Below, piece by piece: positions 28,751-37,221 of a stretch of DNA of 64,000 bases. Positions within the stretch are counted from its first letter, which is position 1. Every line of letters starts with the position of its first letter. The notes under the pieces were generated by a model. That model was not told the DNA's origin and did not search any database. It was given only the letters and a program-made list of their open reading frames with translations. The DNA comes from Desulfovibrio sp. MES5 (GTDB lineage Bacteria > Desulfobacterota > Desulfovibrionia > Desulfovibrionales > Desulfovibrionaceae), in assembly GCF_002237645.1 (NCBI RefSeq), contig NZ_MJUZ01000022.1, forward strand, positions 146,925-210,924, in the 5' to 3' direction. Both the position numbers and the translations under genes were made by a program.

Positions 28751-29209
28751 ATGCTTGTGACCAAACCCCGCCACTGGTTCTGCCTTATGGGAGCCATTGT
28801 TTTTGAAGTGGCAGGAACCACGGTAATGAAGATGGCGCAAGGCTGGAGTTTCGCCCATGCCGCCCTGTTGGGTCTGGCGCTCATGTGGGTGGCCATTGGC
28901 CTTTCCTACTATCTGCTGGCAAAAGCCACCACCGGCCTGCCCGTTGGCGTGGCCTTCGCTTTCTGGGAGGGGCTGGGGCTGACGCTCATAACGCTGTGCA
29001 GCGTTGTCCTGCTGGACGAAAGCATGACCGCCAAGCGCGCGCTTGGCCTTGTGTGCGTGCTGGCGGGCGCTCTGCTTGTCCACCACGGAACTGGGCTCGG
29101 GACGGGGCGCGGCAAGGAAAACGCCAATGCCGCCATCCACCCGGCAGCGCGTCCCACATCTGCCGCAGGCAGCGCGCAAGCGCGATCTCAGGTGGGAGGA
29201 AGGGCATGA
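28751..29209 (+). CDS. Small multidrug resistance (SMR) family transporter, MdtJ-like
   Basis: Four-span transporter subunit. FCLMGAIVFEVAGTTVMKMAQGWSF with the essential membrane Glu, then ALMWVAIGLSYYLLAKAT, VGVAFAFWEGLGLTLITL and LGLVCVLAGALLVHH. The pattern ...YALWEG...LDES is closest to MdtJ. A 40-residue non-membrane C-terminal tail is extra. Paired with another SMR gene overlapping its stop, as in mdtJI, so the functional unit is probably a heterodimer; substrates could be polyamines or cationic drugs. Confidence 0.88.
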   Translation: MLVTKPRHWFCLMGAIVFEVAGTTVMKMAQGWSFAHAALLGLALMWVAIGLSYYLLAKATTGLPVGVAFAFWEGLGLTLITLCSVVLLDESMTAKRALGLVCVLAGALLVHHGTGLGTGRGKENANAAIHPAARPTSAAGSAQARSQVGGRA

Positions 29210-29547
29210 TGCAGTCCGTCACCTCTTTTTTCAGTCTTTCACTGCTGCTGGTTGTGCTGGCCGCGACACTGGACGTGCTGGCAAACCTTTTACTGGCAAA
29301 ATCCGGCGGCTTTCGCCGCCGCTGGCTCGGCTTCTTTTCACTGGCGCTTGTGGGTCTGGCTTTTTACTGTCTTTCGTTGGCCGTGCGCCATATGGACCTG
29401 GCTGTGGCCTACGCAATGTGGGGCAGCTTCGGGATCCTTGGCACCTCCCTTGGAGGCTGGCTTTTTTTCAGCCAGAAGCTGCGGCCCTGCGCCTTTGCTG
29501 GCATGGCTTTGCTCATGACAGGCATGGCGCTCTTGCATATGAGTTAA
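29206..29547 (+). CDS. Small multidrug resistance (SMR) family transporter, MdtI-like
   Basis: 113 residues, four hydrophobic segments: SLSLLLVVLAATLDVLANLLLAKS (an Asp in place of the usual membrane Glu), WLGFFSLALVGLAFYCLSLAV, MDLAVAYAMWGSFGILGTSLGGWLFF and FAGMALLMTGMALLHMS. Start ATG 29206 overlaps the upstream stop (ATGATG). Partner of the preceding gene. Confidence 0.88.
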   Translation: MMQSVTSFFSLSLLLVVLAATLDVLANLLLAKSGGFRRRWLGFFSLALVGLAFYCLSLAVRHMDLAVAYAMWGSFGILGTSLGGWLFFSQKLRPCAFAGMALLMTGMALLHMS

Positions 29548-29573
29548 CGCCCGGCCGTCTGCCGGAGGCAATT

Positions 29574-30125
29574 GTGGAAAAAAAATTCTGGGATTATCTT
29601 GAAAAATGGCGCGGTCTTTTCACGCGCCGCCGGACGCTGCGCTGGCGTGATGGCTGGATACAGAACGGATACTGCTGCGACTGCCGCTACTGCTGCGGCC
29701 CGCAGGATTCCAACGAACCCTACCCCATGGCCTTGTTGCCCCGGCAGATACACGCTGGCATTGAAAAAGACTTTTACATGCTCAATGCCGACACCGCCTA
29801 TATGGATGGCCGTGGCTGCAAGTCGTGTTCGCCCAAAGGCTGTGGCCTGCCCCGTGAGAATCGGCCCGTGGCCTGTGGCCTTTTTCCCCTCGCGCTCATC
29901 AACGGCAGTCTTTACGCTTACAAGACCTGCCCGGCCATTCTGTTCACTCCGGTGGCGCAACTGGCCCCGCTGGGGCTTGAAGCCGCCCGCTGGCTCACCG
30001 GTTTCAGCCATGACGAGCTACGCCACCTGTCGCTCAACGTGGAACCTGCCGTCCTGGCGGAAAAATACATTTCTCTGGATATTCAGGTTTTTGACGACAG
30101 CGGCGTAAACCTGCGGTTGCGCTGA
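29574..30125 (+). CDS. Cys-rich YkgJ-like protein, putative metal/cluster-binding
   Basis: 183 residues from a GTG at 29574 with GGAGG 6 bases upstream. Cysteines cluster in GYCCDCRYCCGPQDSNEPYPM near 33-53 and in GCKSCSPKGCGLPRENRPVACGLFP near 78-102, with a further TCPA; this spacing resembles the YkgJ/CxxCxxCC family thought to bind zinc or an iron-sulfur cluster. No membrane segment. It probably belongs to the SMR operon (26-base gap). Function unknown. Confidence 0.8.
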   Translation: MEKKFWDYLEKWRGLFTRRRTLRWRDGWIQNGYCCDCRYCCGPQDSNEPYPMALLPRQIHAGIEKDFYMLNADTAYMDGRGCKSCSPKGCGLPRENRPVACGLFPLALINGSLYAYKTCPAILFTPVAQLAPLGLEAARWLTGFSHDELRHLSLNVEPAVLAEKYISLDIQVFDDSGVNLRLR

Positions 30126-30247
30126 CCCCTGAACAATTCCACCCCGGAGCAATTCCATTCCGAACCTACTCCGACGGCTGCGTAAGCAGGCTCTTGCCAT
30201 GAAGGCCTACGCGTCGTTTATTTGTTGCCCAGCGTCGTTACGGGCGT

Positions 30248-30285
30248 GAAAGCCCATTGAGAACAGACGTTCTCAATGGGCTTTC
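30248..30285. terminator. Perfect 17-bp hairpin after the SMR operon
   Basis: GAAAGCCCATTGAGAAC at 30248-30264, loop AGAC, exact complement at 30269-30285. Strong stem, no U-tract. Lies 123 bases after the Cys-rich gene. Confidence 0.6.
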
Positions 30286-30404
30286 GCGTTACATACAGAT
30301 ACGCGGTTGCAGATGCTGTGGAGAATGAGGATACCTGCGCGGAAGCACGCAGCAGAACAGGGCGAACACGTCGCTGTTGGAGCAGATCAATTTTGAAATG
30401 GAGT

Positions 30405-30559
30405 GCTGCCGGAAAGGCACTGTCCCTACATCCCAGTCCTGCATCAGAAAACTCTTTGTAATACACCAAAATGTAATAAGAGTTTTAGGGGGTGGGGGAT
30501 GGGGGCGTGGGGGAGGAGACCCTTTCGCAAAAGGGTTCCTTCCCCACAAAACATTTCAA
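30405..30559 (-). repeat. Palindromic intergenic repeat, copy D
   Basis: Reverse orientation. Tail (CAGAAAACTCTTTGTAATACACC) near 30445, TAAGAGTTTTAGGGGG near 30478, stem core GACCCTTTCGCAAAAGGGT near 30517. The outer stem has several mismatches here. It precedes the 3' end of the minus-strand histidine phosphatase gene. Confidence 0.8.
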
Positions 30560-30643
30560 ATGGGCATCGGTGTGGTCAAGCCCGCCTCCGCCACAAAGCA
30601 TTTCATTGGCGAAAACCTGCCAAAGCTTCGCGCGTAACGGCGT

Positions 30644-31225
30644 TTACCATTCCGGCACAAAGGTGCGGCAGGCGTATTCCTGCGGGATGCGAAGCGCGTC
30701 GTCAAGCGGCAGAGCCATGTAGTGGGCCAGCAAGCTGCGGATGACGCCAGCGTGGGCTACCAGCAACAGTGTGCCTTCAGGATAGCGCTGTCGCCAGCGG
30801 CGTACGGCCTCTAGGGCGCGGCTTTGCAATTGCGCGAAGCTCTCGCCGCCCTCAGGCTGAAAATGGGCAAAATTTCGGCCCCGTCCGTCATATTGACCGG
30901 GAAAACGCGCTTCAATCTCGGCCTTTGTCAGGCCCTGCCACTGGCCCAGGTCCAGCTCACGCAATCCTGGTTCAAAATGTATCGGGGGCGGGCTGGCGGT
31001 CCATTCATTTCCGGTCAGAAGAATGGACGTGGTCTCACGGCAACGCCCCAGGTCCGAGGACACCACTGCCGCCAGTCTTCCCGCCAATATGGGCATGAAG
31101 TCACGAGCCAGAGCGCGTATCTGCCGCCGCCCGGCAGGGCTGAGCGGGATATCGCGGTTGCCCACGATGCGCCGCTCAGGATTGGGCGGCAAAGCGCCGT
31201 GGCGCACAAGCCACATGCCGTTCAT
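30644..31225 (-). CDS. Histidine phosphatase family protein (CobC/phosphoglycerate mutase-like)
   Basis: 193 residues. WLVRHGALPPN holds the catalytic His of the RHG motif; VVSSDLGRCRETTSILL, GLRELDLGQWQGLTKAEIEARFP and LLVAHAGVIRSLLAHYM (second catalytic His) complete a branch-1 histidine phosphatase. Closest in style to alpha-ribazole phosphatases, but no cobalamin genes are nearby; it lies 106 bases downstream of the molybdenum-hydroxylase-associated genes and may end that operon, acting on a nucleotide intermediate. That link is inference. Confidence 0.87.
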   Translation of the reverse strand: MNGMWLVRHGALPPNPERRIVGNRDIPLSPAGRRQIRALARDFMPILAGRLAAVVSSDLGRCRETTSILLTGNEWTASPPPIHFEPGLRELDLGQWQGLTKAEIEARFPGQYDGRGRNFAHFQPEGGESFAQLQSRALEAVRRWRQRYPEGTLLLVAHAGVIRSLLAHYMALPLDDALRIPQEYACRTFVPEW

Positions 31226-31331
31226 CTGAAATCTCCAGTTTTTTTCTGTAGCACGCGCCCCGAATTTCGGGCAAGACTTGACACATTATTTCCATTTTCC
31301 GCAAAACGGCCTTTTATCGCTGTCACCAGGC

Positions 31332-32810
31332 TTACAGGGGCATGGGGGCAAGCGTCGTGCTGTCGCCCGGCGTCTGGCCGAGCTGAGCGGCCAGCGCCGT
31401 CAGGGCGGCACGGGCTATGTCCTCGGGGTACGAGGCATATGGGGGATGCGGGGGGAGCAAGGTGTGCGGCGGTAGCGAAGCGTTCGCGGGCCGCCCATAC
31501 TGCAGGGATTGCCGGGGCTGCAGGGATAGCGCAGCCTGCAGGGATTGCGGGGCTTCACCCTGCGCGCAGTCCTGATCATGGCCCTGAACGCTCTGCCCAC
31601 CAGTGGGGCAGTCAAGTTCGCGGGCAAGACGCGCTTCCATTGCCAGGGCCCGCTCCATGCGCCCCTTGATGGCTTGCGCTGCCTCAGCGCCGAAGGTTTC
31701 CATCTTTTGTTCAAAGCGCTGCCGCACAGGCACAAAACTTGAGCCGTAACAGTATTTGTCAGCGAGAAAAACCAGTTCCCGTTCGGTGATGGGCTGGTCG
31801 TCAGGCAAAGTCAGGTCCCGATGGTCTTCCACAAGATGCGCCATGACAGGCAGGTGCAGTTGGCGAAACAATCGGCCCGCTGCGGCTTCATGCCCTTTTG
31901 CACCCTTGCGGATATCGTGCACCAGCCCCCCGGCCAGGGCAAGATCAGGGTCGAGGACAGAGCCAAGGCCAAGGTCAAAACCAGGAGCGAGGTCTGGGGC
32001 AAAGCCTGGGTTGGTGACAGTGTTGCCTACCAGACCGAGCTTCTTTGTACGCCTCGCCTGGAGCAGGGCTTTTGCGAGTGCTGCGGCAACCGTACCCACG
32101 GCGCGGCCATGCCGCAGTCCTTTTTCAGGCACTTCATGCAGGCGCAGCAGTTCCAGGGCTTCACCGGGCCGCAGCGTCTCCCGGCGTGACGCCAGAAGCC
32201 GCATGCTTTCATAGTCTTCAGGTCTGTCCATATCCGGCAGCATAAGCCCATCCGCCACGGGAATGTGCCGCACGGGCAGACCTTCCAGCGCGCCCCGCAG
32301 GCCATTTTCGCCCCCAGTATGCGCATGGCGCAGCACATGCGCCAGATGACGGGCGGGCAGAAGCGGCGGATGTCCCTCCTGCCCTGCAAAAGTCGGCACA
32401 AGAACATTTTCCGGGTCAGCCGCATGCGCCTCAAGCAGGGCTTGTATGGTCATGGGCCGCACCAGCGGCACGTCCACGGGCTGCACCAGTACGGGCGTTT
32501 CCGCCAGTGCCGGATCACCTCCGGCCAATGCCGAGAGCCCGGCGCAGACCGAGGAAAACATGCCGTCTTCCGGCCTGGGGTTGCGCGCCACAGCAAGACC
32601 GAGAGCCTGCGCCGCCGGTTCAATGTGCGCCGCATGCCAGCCTGTGACTACAGAAATATGCTCAATGCCCAGGTGGCGAAAAAGGCGCGCCAGACCCTCC
32701 AGGGCCGAACAGGATTCCCCGGCCGCTCCCAGCGGAAGCGGTAGAAGAGCCTTGACCTTGCCCATGCGGGACGCCTGCCCTGCGGCCAATATCAGTACGC
32801 GGGCTGTCAC
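31332..32810 (-). CDS. MobA/MocA-like NTP transferase fused to an HD domain
   Basis: 492 residues. N-terminal nucleotidyltransferase: RVLILAAGQASRMGKVKALLPL (NTP-binding loop), ARNPRPEDGMFSSVCAGL, VQPVDVPLVRPMTI (metal-binding Asp) and VLVPTFAGQEGHPPLLP, the pattern of CTP:molybdopterin cytidylyltransferases. C-terminal HD module near 230-390 with GGLVHDIRKGAKGHE and LVEDHRDL. The last ~90 residues are low complexity. GTG 32810 overlaps the upstream stop (GTGA); ATG 32840 is the alternative. Probably attaches or swaps the nucleotide on the pterin for the oxidoreductase encoded upstream. I recall D. vulgaris homologues being named after DVU_1551. Confidence 0.88.
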   Translation of the reverse strand: MTARVLILAAGQASRMGKVKALLPLPLGAAGESCSALEGLARLFRHLGIEHISVVTGWHAAHIEPAAQALGLAVARNPRPEDGMFSSVCAGLSALAGGDPALAETPVLVQPVDVPLVRPMTIQALLEAHAADPENVLVPTFAGQEGHPPLLPARHLAHVLRHAHTGGENGLRGALEGLPVRHIPVADGLMLPDMDRPEDYESMRLLASRRETLRPGEALELLRLHEVPEKGLRHGRAVGTVAAALAKALLQARRTKKLGLVGNTVTNPGFAPDLAPGFDLGLGSVLDPDLALAGGLVHDIRKGAKGHEAAAGRLFRQLHLPVMAHLVEDHRDLTLPDDQPITERELVFLADKYCYGSSFVPVRQRFEQKMETFGAEAAQAIKGRMERALAMEARLARELDCPTGGQSVQGHDQDCAQGEAPQSLQAALSLQPRQSLQYGRPANASLPPHTLLPPHPPYASYPEDIARAALTALAAQLGQTPGDSTTLAPMPL

Positions 32811-34192
32811 ATCCAGCCTTCCCAGTCGCCCATAGTGCAATACGGCCCGTCGTGCCCTGAACGGTCACGCTGGCGGGACGTCCCCGCCTGATTGCCGCCC
32901 TTGGGCATCTGCACCACACGCACGCTGTTGCCGCACCGCTCAAGCCTGCCCTGCACCGGCCCAAGGCGCGGCAAGGGGCTGCCGCAGGCGCACGGCCCGG
33001 GCAAAAGGCACGCCACGTCTCCTGTACGGTAACGGATAAGAGGCATGGCCTCGCGCTCCAGCGTGGTGATGACAACTTCGCCTGTCTCGCCAGGCGACAG
33101 CGGTTCATCACCGCAAAAATCCACAATTTCCACAACAATATCCAGGAGGCGCAAGTGATACCCGTCGTGGGCCGAACACTCCACAGCGCCGCCATAGGCC
33201 GTTTCCGTAAGCCCGTAGTGATCAAGCACGGTGCAGTTCCATACGGTAGACAGCACATGGCCCAGGACGGGATCAAGCCTGTCCGCGCTGCTGAGCACGC
33301 CGCAAAGTCCCGGAGGGCCGCTCTTGGGAAAATGGCGTAATAATTCTTCCAGTTGGCCTGGCGCAGCCACGAGACAATGGGGCCGCACCTCGTCCAGCCA
33401 CTGCACAATATCCGGATGGATGCCTGCCAGCGCCGCCTGCGGCGTCGCCACCCGTGCTGACGGGCACGCACAGAAGGCGCGGGACGCCACACCCCCTTGC
33501 AGCGGATGTTCCCGTATCGACAGCCCTTGTGCCGCCCTTCTCACAAGGCCTTGTTGCAGACTTTTGGCAGGAATCAGCAGTTCCTGCGGCGGAGTGCACA
33601 CCTCCACGCCGCACGGGCTCAAAGACTGGCGCAGCAGGTCTGCCACGCCATCGGGGCGCGCCGCCCCAGGCAAGAGCACCGCCAATTTTTGCCCGGCGCG
33701 CACCAGTTGCGACATGCCCACGCGAAAAAAGTCAATGGTTCTGGCAAGGTCTGCTTCGGTAAAGGCCAGCCGCTTGGGGCTGCCAGTGGTTCCGGACGTG
33801 CGCAAGGTCACCATGCGCTGCACATCGCCGCGCGACACGCAAAGAAAATCCTCCCACCGGGCCAGATCGTCAGCCGTGGTGAAAGGCAGGCCGCGCATAT
33901 CCTCGGGAGTGAAGCGCTCGAGGTCGTGTCCGGCCAGACTGCGGGCATAAAAGGCGCTGCGGGCCGCCGCATGGTTCAGGCAACGGGTCAGGGAACGGGC
34001 GCGGGATTCACGCAGGGCGCGCACAAAGGTATTGGCGTCTGTGCCCTGCACGCCGCACTGACCGGCCAGCCAGGCGTCAAGAGGATTGCGAAAGCCAGGT
34101 GCGCGCCCCGGAACCGCAGCAGCAGACGAAGAGCCGCGCGTGGAAGGATCACGCGAAGAAGCCCCAGCACCAAAAGAGGAACATGAATTCAT
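32807..34192 (-). CDS. AMP-forming acyl-CoA ligase-like protein
   Basis: 461 residues of the phenylacetate-CoA ligase/coenzyme F390 synthetase type. LRTSGTTGSPKRLAFTEADLART is the ATP-binding P-loop; DHYGLTETAYGGAVEC is the adenylate motif; GETGEVVITTLEREAMPLIRYRTGDV is the hinge. The N-terminal ~30 residues are low complexity. The C-terminal subdomain seems short compared with full ligases. ATG 34192 overlaps the radical SAM stop (ATGA). Its substrate is unknown; activation of a carboxylate linked to the aldehyde oxidoreductase or its cofactor is inference from the operon. I recall the family label DVU_1553. Confidence 0.85.
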   Translation of the reverse strand: MNSCSSFGAGASSRDPSTRGSSSAAAVPGRAPGFRNPLDAWLAGQCGVQGTDANTFVRALRESRARSLTRCLNHAAARSAFYARSLAGHDLERFTPEDMRGLPFTTADDLARWEDFLCVSRGDVQRMVTLRTSGTTGSPKRLAFTEADLARTIDFFRVGMSQLVRAGQKLAVLLPGAARPDGVADLLRQSLSPCGVEVCTPPQELLIPAKSLQQGLVRRAAQGLSIREHPLQGGVASRAFCACPSARVATPQAALAGIHPDIVQWLDEVRPHCLVAAPGQLEELLRHFPKSGPPGLCGVLSSADRLDPVLGHVLSTVWNCTVLDHYGLTETAYGGAVECSAHDGYHLRLLDIVVEIVDFCGDEPLSPGETGEVVITTLEREAMPLIRYRTGDVACLLPGPCACGSPLPRLGPVQGRLERCGNSVRVVQMPKGGNQAGTSRQRDRSGHDGPYCTMGDWEGWM

Positions 34193-35757
34193 GAAACGTC
34201 CTCCGCATACAGCCGCGTGCCGTTCTGTGATGTCAGATTGTGCAGGCAAAATGGTATCATGCGCCCGTCACGCCGCAAAACGTGGATGCAGCACCCGCGC
34301 ACGCGCTCGATATCCAGGCTCAGCGCATCCTGAAAAGCCATGGCGGACAGCGTGAAGCGCCGTTCGGCCCCGGCCTGGGCCAAAAACCGGCTGAAGCCGT
34401 CCAGACCAGCGCCAGCAGCGCCCAGCCCTGATGCCTGATCGGCGATCTTTTCCGCGCCAGTGCTGTCGCCGCGCCAGTGCAGAGCCACAAACTGCTTTGC
34501 CTTTCGCGCGCCCTCTTCAGCAGACGGCGGCACGCCAGCATCTGGCAAAGAAGCCCCAGGGGCAGACGCATCCCTTGCGCCGGTGACAGCGGAGTCCGCG
34601 CCTTGCGGGCGCGGGGAACAGCAGGACTGGCCCGCGTCCGGCAGCCATTGAAGCCCTGGCGACGCGTCCTTTGCCCTCCCGTTTTCATTGGCAGAGGACG
34701 CGGCATCATTACGCCGATAAACAGCGCTGAAGGAGCACAATTCATTTTCGCACCCCGGCGGGTGCAGGTGTTCCGGGCGCACAAGATCGGGAGCCTGCCG
34801 GGTAAAACAGGCCATGACCTCCGGCAGGGTGAGCCTTGGGGCCTCTTCCAGACGCCAGGGGTAGCGCCCGAAAAACGCGGCGGGCTGCACGTGCAGGCCC
34901 CGCACCGCTGGCCCAAGACGCAGGGCCAGGCGCAGCAGGTCGCCCACTTCGCCATCATTGACGCCGCGCACAAGGGTAGCCACCAGCACCACGCCAAGGC
35001 CAGCCCCGGCGCAGGCTTCCACGGCACGACGCTTGAAATCGAGGCAAGGGCGACCGCGCAATGTCCTGAATGTCTCGTCGCTCACGCCGTCCCATTGCAA
35101 ATAGACCGAATCCAGCCCGGCCTGGCGCAATGTGGCGGCATAGCCCTCTTCTTCGGCCAGCCGCAGCCCGTTGGTGTTGACCTGCACAAGGCCAAAAGCT
35201 CTTTCGCGCGCAAGACCGATGATTTGCGGCAGATCGTCACGCACCGTGGGTTCGCCGCCGGAAATCTGCACATTGCACGGGCCGGACGCGGTTTTGAGCG
35301 CGTCCAGCTGGCTGGCGATGCAGGCCAGGTCCGGATCCGCGCCGTCCGTCCGCCCTGATCCGCCCGCGCCCGCGTAGCAGATGGGACAGGTCATGTTGCA
35401 GCGCATGGTCACTTCCACAAGGCCCGTACAGGTATGCTGCGCGTGCGCCGGGCACAGGCCGCAGTCAAAGGGGCAGCCCTCGCCTATGGGCATACGGGGA
35501 TGCAGAGGATAGGATGGGCTTTTGGGACGCGACCAGGACTCGAACGCGGGAACAGACACGCCCCCCTGATCCCCGGAGACGGGCTGGCCTGCCGAATCCT
35601 CGGCAGCCGTGCGCCACACGGGCACGCTAAACAGGCCGTGCTCGGGGCAGGTCTTGCGCAGTTCAACACAATATGGATCATCCTGAGCCAGGGCGTATAC
35701 GGCGTCCAGCCGCCGCAGACAGACCGGGCAAAGGCTTTGGGTGCGGCGCAGAATCAT
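34189..35757 (-). CDS. Radical SAM protein, MJ0619/tetraether-synthase-like
   Basis: 522 residues. An N-terminal Cys module (SLCPVCLRRLDAVYAL, then KTCPEHGLF) and a second cluster (GCPFDCGLCPAHAQHTC) precede the radical SAM core VTMRCNMTCPICYAG, which holds CxxxCxxC near 119-126, followed by ISGGEPTVRDDLPQI and LQWDGVSDETFRTLRG. A Gly/Ala-rich linker and a C-terminal region with GCCIHVLRRDGRMIPFC follow. The N-terminal architecture resembles the MJ0619 group, which I recall as pterin or lipid C-alkylating enzymes. Coupled on both sides by ATGA overlaps. Confidence 0.87.
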   Translation of the reverse strand: MILRRTQSLCPVCLRRLDAVYALAQDDPYCVELRKTCPEHGLFSVPVWRTAAEDSAGQPVSGDQGGVSVPAFESWSRPKSPSYPLHPRMPIGEGCPFDCGLCPAHAQHTCTGLVEVTMRCNMTCPICYAGAGGSGRTDGADPDLACIASQLDALKTASGPCNVQISGGEPTVRDDLPQIIGLARERAFGLVQVNTNGLRLAEEEGYAATLRQAGLDSVYLQWDGVSDETFRTLRGRPCLDFKRRAVEACAGAGLGVVLVATLVRGVNDGEVGDLLRLALRLGPAVRGLHVQPAAFFGRYPWRLEEAPRLTLPEVMACFTRQAPDLVRPEHLHPPGCENELCSFSAVYRRNDAASSANENGRAKDASPGLQWLPDAGQSCCSPRPQGADSAVTGARDASAPGASLPDAGVPPSAEEGARKAKQFVALHWRGDSTGAEKIADQASGLGAAGAGLDGFSRFLAQAGAERRFTLSAMAFQDALSLDIERVRGCCIHVLRRDGRMIPFCLHNLTSQNGTRLYAEDVS

Positions 35758-36218
35758 GACGCGGGCATGATGTCCAGATCATAGCTCTGAACCAGTTCAA
35801 TGATCTTTTCCCAACATTCGGCCAGCAGGTCGCCGCAGGCCACAGGATTGGGCGCTTCGCCCGGCGCGCCCGACGTCGCGCCAAGCCCGGCGGCTATCTG
35901 ACTGCAGCTTTGGCCGCCGTAAGCGTTGGTGCGCTCATAAAACCATGTGGCGTAATCGTTGAGCAGGGGCGTAAGCATGGCGTGCGGCGTTTCAGTGGCA
36001 GCCCCCTTGCCGGCTACCAGCGCCAGGGTGCAGGCTCCACCAGTGAGCAGGCCGCAAGGGCCGTCCGACTGGCCGATGCCATGACAAAGGCCATGAACCG
36101 CCCGCACAAGGTCAGGGTTTTCCTGATCGCGGGCCTGAAGCATAAGCAACATCAGCAACTGACTACAACAATAACCCTCGTGCACCAGAGGCAGAAGCTC
36201 CATCATCATCGGATTCAT
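35754..36218 (-). CDS. C_GCAxxG_C_C family redox protein
   Basis: 154 residues. Cysteines occur in the family pattern: EGYCCSQLLMLLML near 14, GLCHGIGQSDGPCGLLTGGACTLAL near 47-71 and GGQSCSQIAAGLG near 105. Such proteins are thought to carry redox cysteines or a cluster; some homologues have selenocysteine, but here all are TGC/TGT and no in-frame TGA is used. ATG 36218 has AAGGAG upstream and overlaps the methyltransferase stop; the frame is open upstream to 36290. Confidence 0.87.
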   Translation of the reverse strand: MNPMMMELLPLVHEGYCCSQLLMLLMLQARDQENPDLVRAVHGLCHGIGQSDGPCGLLTGGACTLALVAGKGAATETPHAMLTPLLNDYATWFYERTNAYGGQSCSQIAAGLGATSGAPGEAPNPVACGDLLAECWEKIIELVQSYDLDIMPAS

Positions 36219-37009
36219 GCTCTCTCCTTTTGTGCTATCCACAATCCATAGCCGTATTTGCGCCCCCCGCCAGAGGCGGAACAGGAACACCCGCCGGAAA
36301 GGCCTTGCCCCCCGGCGCCGGTCTCCCCATACCAGACCATGCGGGCGGCCAGTTCCACCAGTGCCCGGCTGTGATCCTCATACGTCGCGATCTGAAACCC
36401 CGCCTGCCGTAAATACCTCTCCCACAGCGCCGCAGGACGCGCGCCCTCCATGCAGGATGCGCCCGTGCCCTGCGCAGCGGAAAAACCGCGTGCAATGCCA
36501 TCCGGCTGCATCCCCCCGCAGGTCGCGGAGTTTTGCCCGGAGTCGCGCACGTGCTCCGGCATTGCGGAGCCCTGGGCATCACGCCGCGTAAGGTCGCTGA
36601 AAAGCAGCACGCCGCCGGGACGCAGCACGCGCAGGCATTGGCGCAGCACGCCCGGAGGGTCCGTCAGCAACGAAAGTACGCATTCGCACACAAGGCCGTC
36701 AACGCTGCCTGCCGCCAGTGGCAACCGGGCTACGTCCGCCCGGATGATCTGCCCGCCGTCTTCGCCCGCCGCGCTCACGGCCTCGGGCTGCACCTGCCTG
36801 TCCAGCCCCATCACACGATAGCCGGCCTGACGCAACAGCCCCAGGGTGGCCCCGCAGCCGCAGCCCATATCCAGCACAAGGCCATTGGGCGCAAGGCCGC
36901 AGAGCTTGCGGCACAGTTCAAGGCCCCTGACTGTCAGGGACGTGCCGCCGGGTCGCCAGACGTTGCCAGCCACGCGGCGGAAGGATTCACTCTCCCACAG
37001 GGCGCTCAT
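36215..37009 (-). CDS. SAM-dependent class I methyltransferase
   Basis: 264 residues. VLDMGCGCGATLGLLRQAGYRVMGLD is motif I and the acidic end of strand 2; IIRADVARLPLAAGSVDGLVCECVLSLL is the typical DUF-like methyltransferase core; VLRPGGVLLFSDL follows. A Gly/Ser/Cys-rich stretch GGCSCSASGGG near the C terminus is unusual. The substrate is unknown. ATG 37009 overlaps the stop of the zinc-ribbon gene. I recall the family label DVU_1556. Confidence 0.88.
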   Translation of the reverse strand: MSALWESESFRRVAGNVWRPGGTSLTVRGLELCRKLCGLAPNGLVLDMGCGCGATLGLLRQAGYRVMGLDRQVQPEAVSAAGEDGGQIIRADVARLPLAAGSVDGLVCECVLSLLTDPPGVLRQCLRVLRPGGVLLFSDLTRRDAQGSAMPEHVRDSGQNSATCGGMQPDGIARGFSAAQGTGASCMEGARPAALWERYLRQAGFQIATYEDHSRALVELAARMVWYGETGAGGQGLSGGCSCSASGGGRKYGYGLWIAQKERA

Positions 37010-37221
37010 TTGTCTTCCAGCAGCGCTTCCACTTCAACCATCTTGCCTTCAGCCAGGGATTTGGGCGTCTGGGTCAGGCCGCACTTGGGGCAGCGCGGCA
37101 AAATGACGTCAAAAGCGCTGTTGAGATAAAAAACCGGAACCTTGCCCTGCTCCAGGGGCACATTGCAGCGGCAGCATACCCATTGGCCGCCGTCGGGGGC
37201 GTAGTTGGGGCCCATGCTCAT
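37006..37221 (-). CDS. Small zinc-ribbon redox protein
   Basis: 71 residues with two CxxC pairs: WVCCRCNVPLEQGKV and LPRCPKCGLTQTPK, a rubredoxin/zinc-ribbon-like pattern, followed by an acidic C-terminal tail. ATG 37221 has AAGGAGG 6 bases upstream and overlaps the dicluster oxidoreductase stop (ATGA); a second ATG at 37215 is possible. Could bind zinc or iron, or carry a substrate. I recall homologues labelled DVU_1557 family redox protein. Confidence 0.85.
   Translation of the reverse strand: MSMGPNYAPDGGQWVCCRCNVPLEQGKVPVFYLNSAFDVILPRCPKCGLTQTPKSLAEGKMVEVEALLEDK

Noticed and set aside
35754..36218. Selenocysteine in the C_GCAxxG_C_C protein
   Set aside because: All expected positions are ordinary cysteine codons and the only TGA is the stop overlapping the next start.
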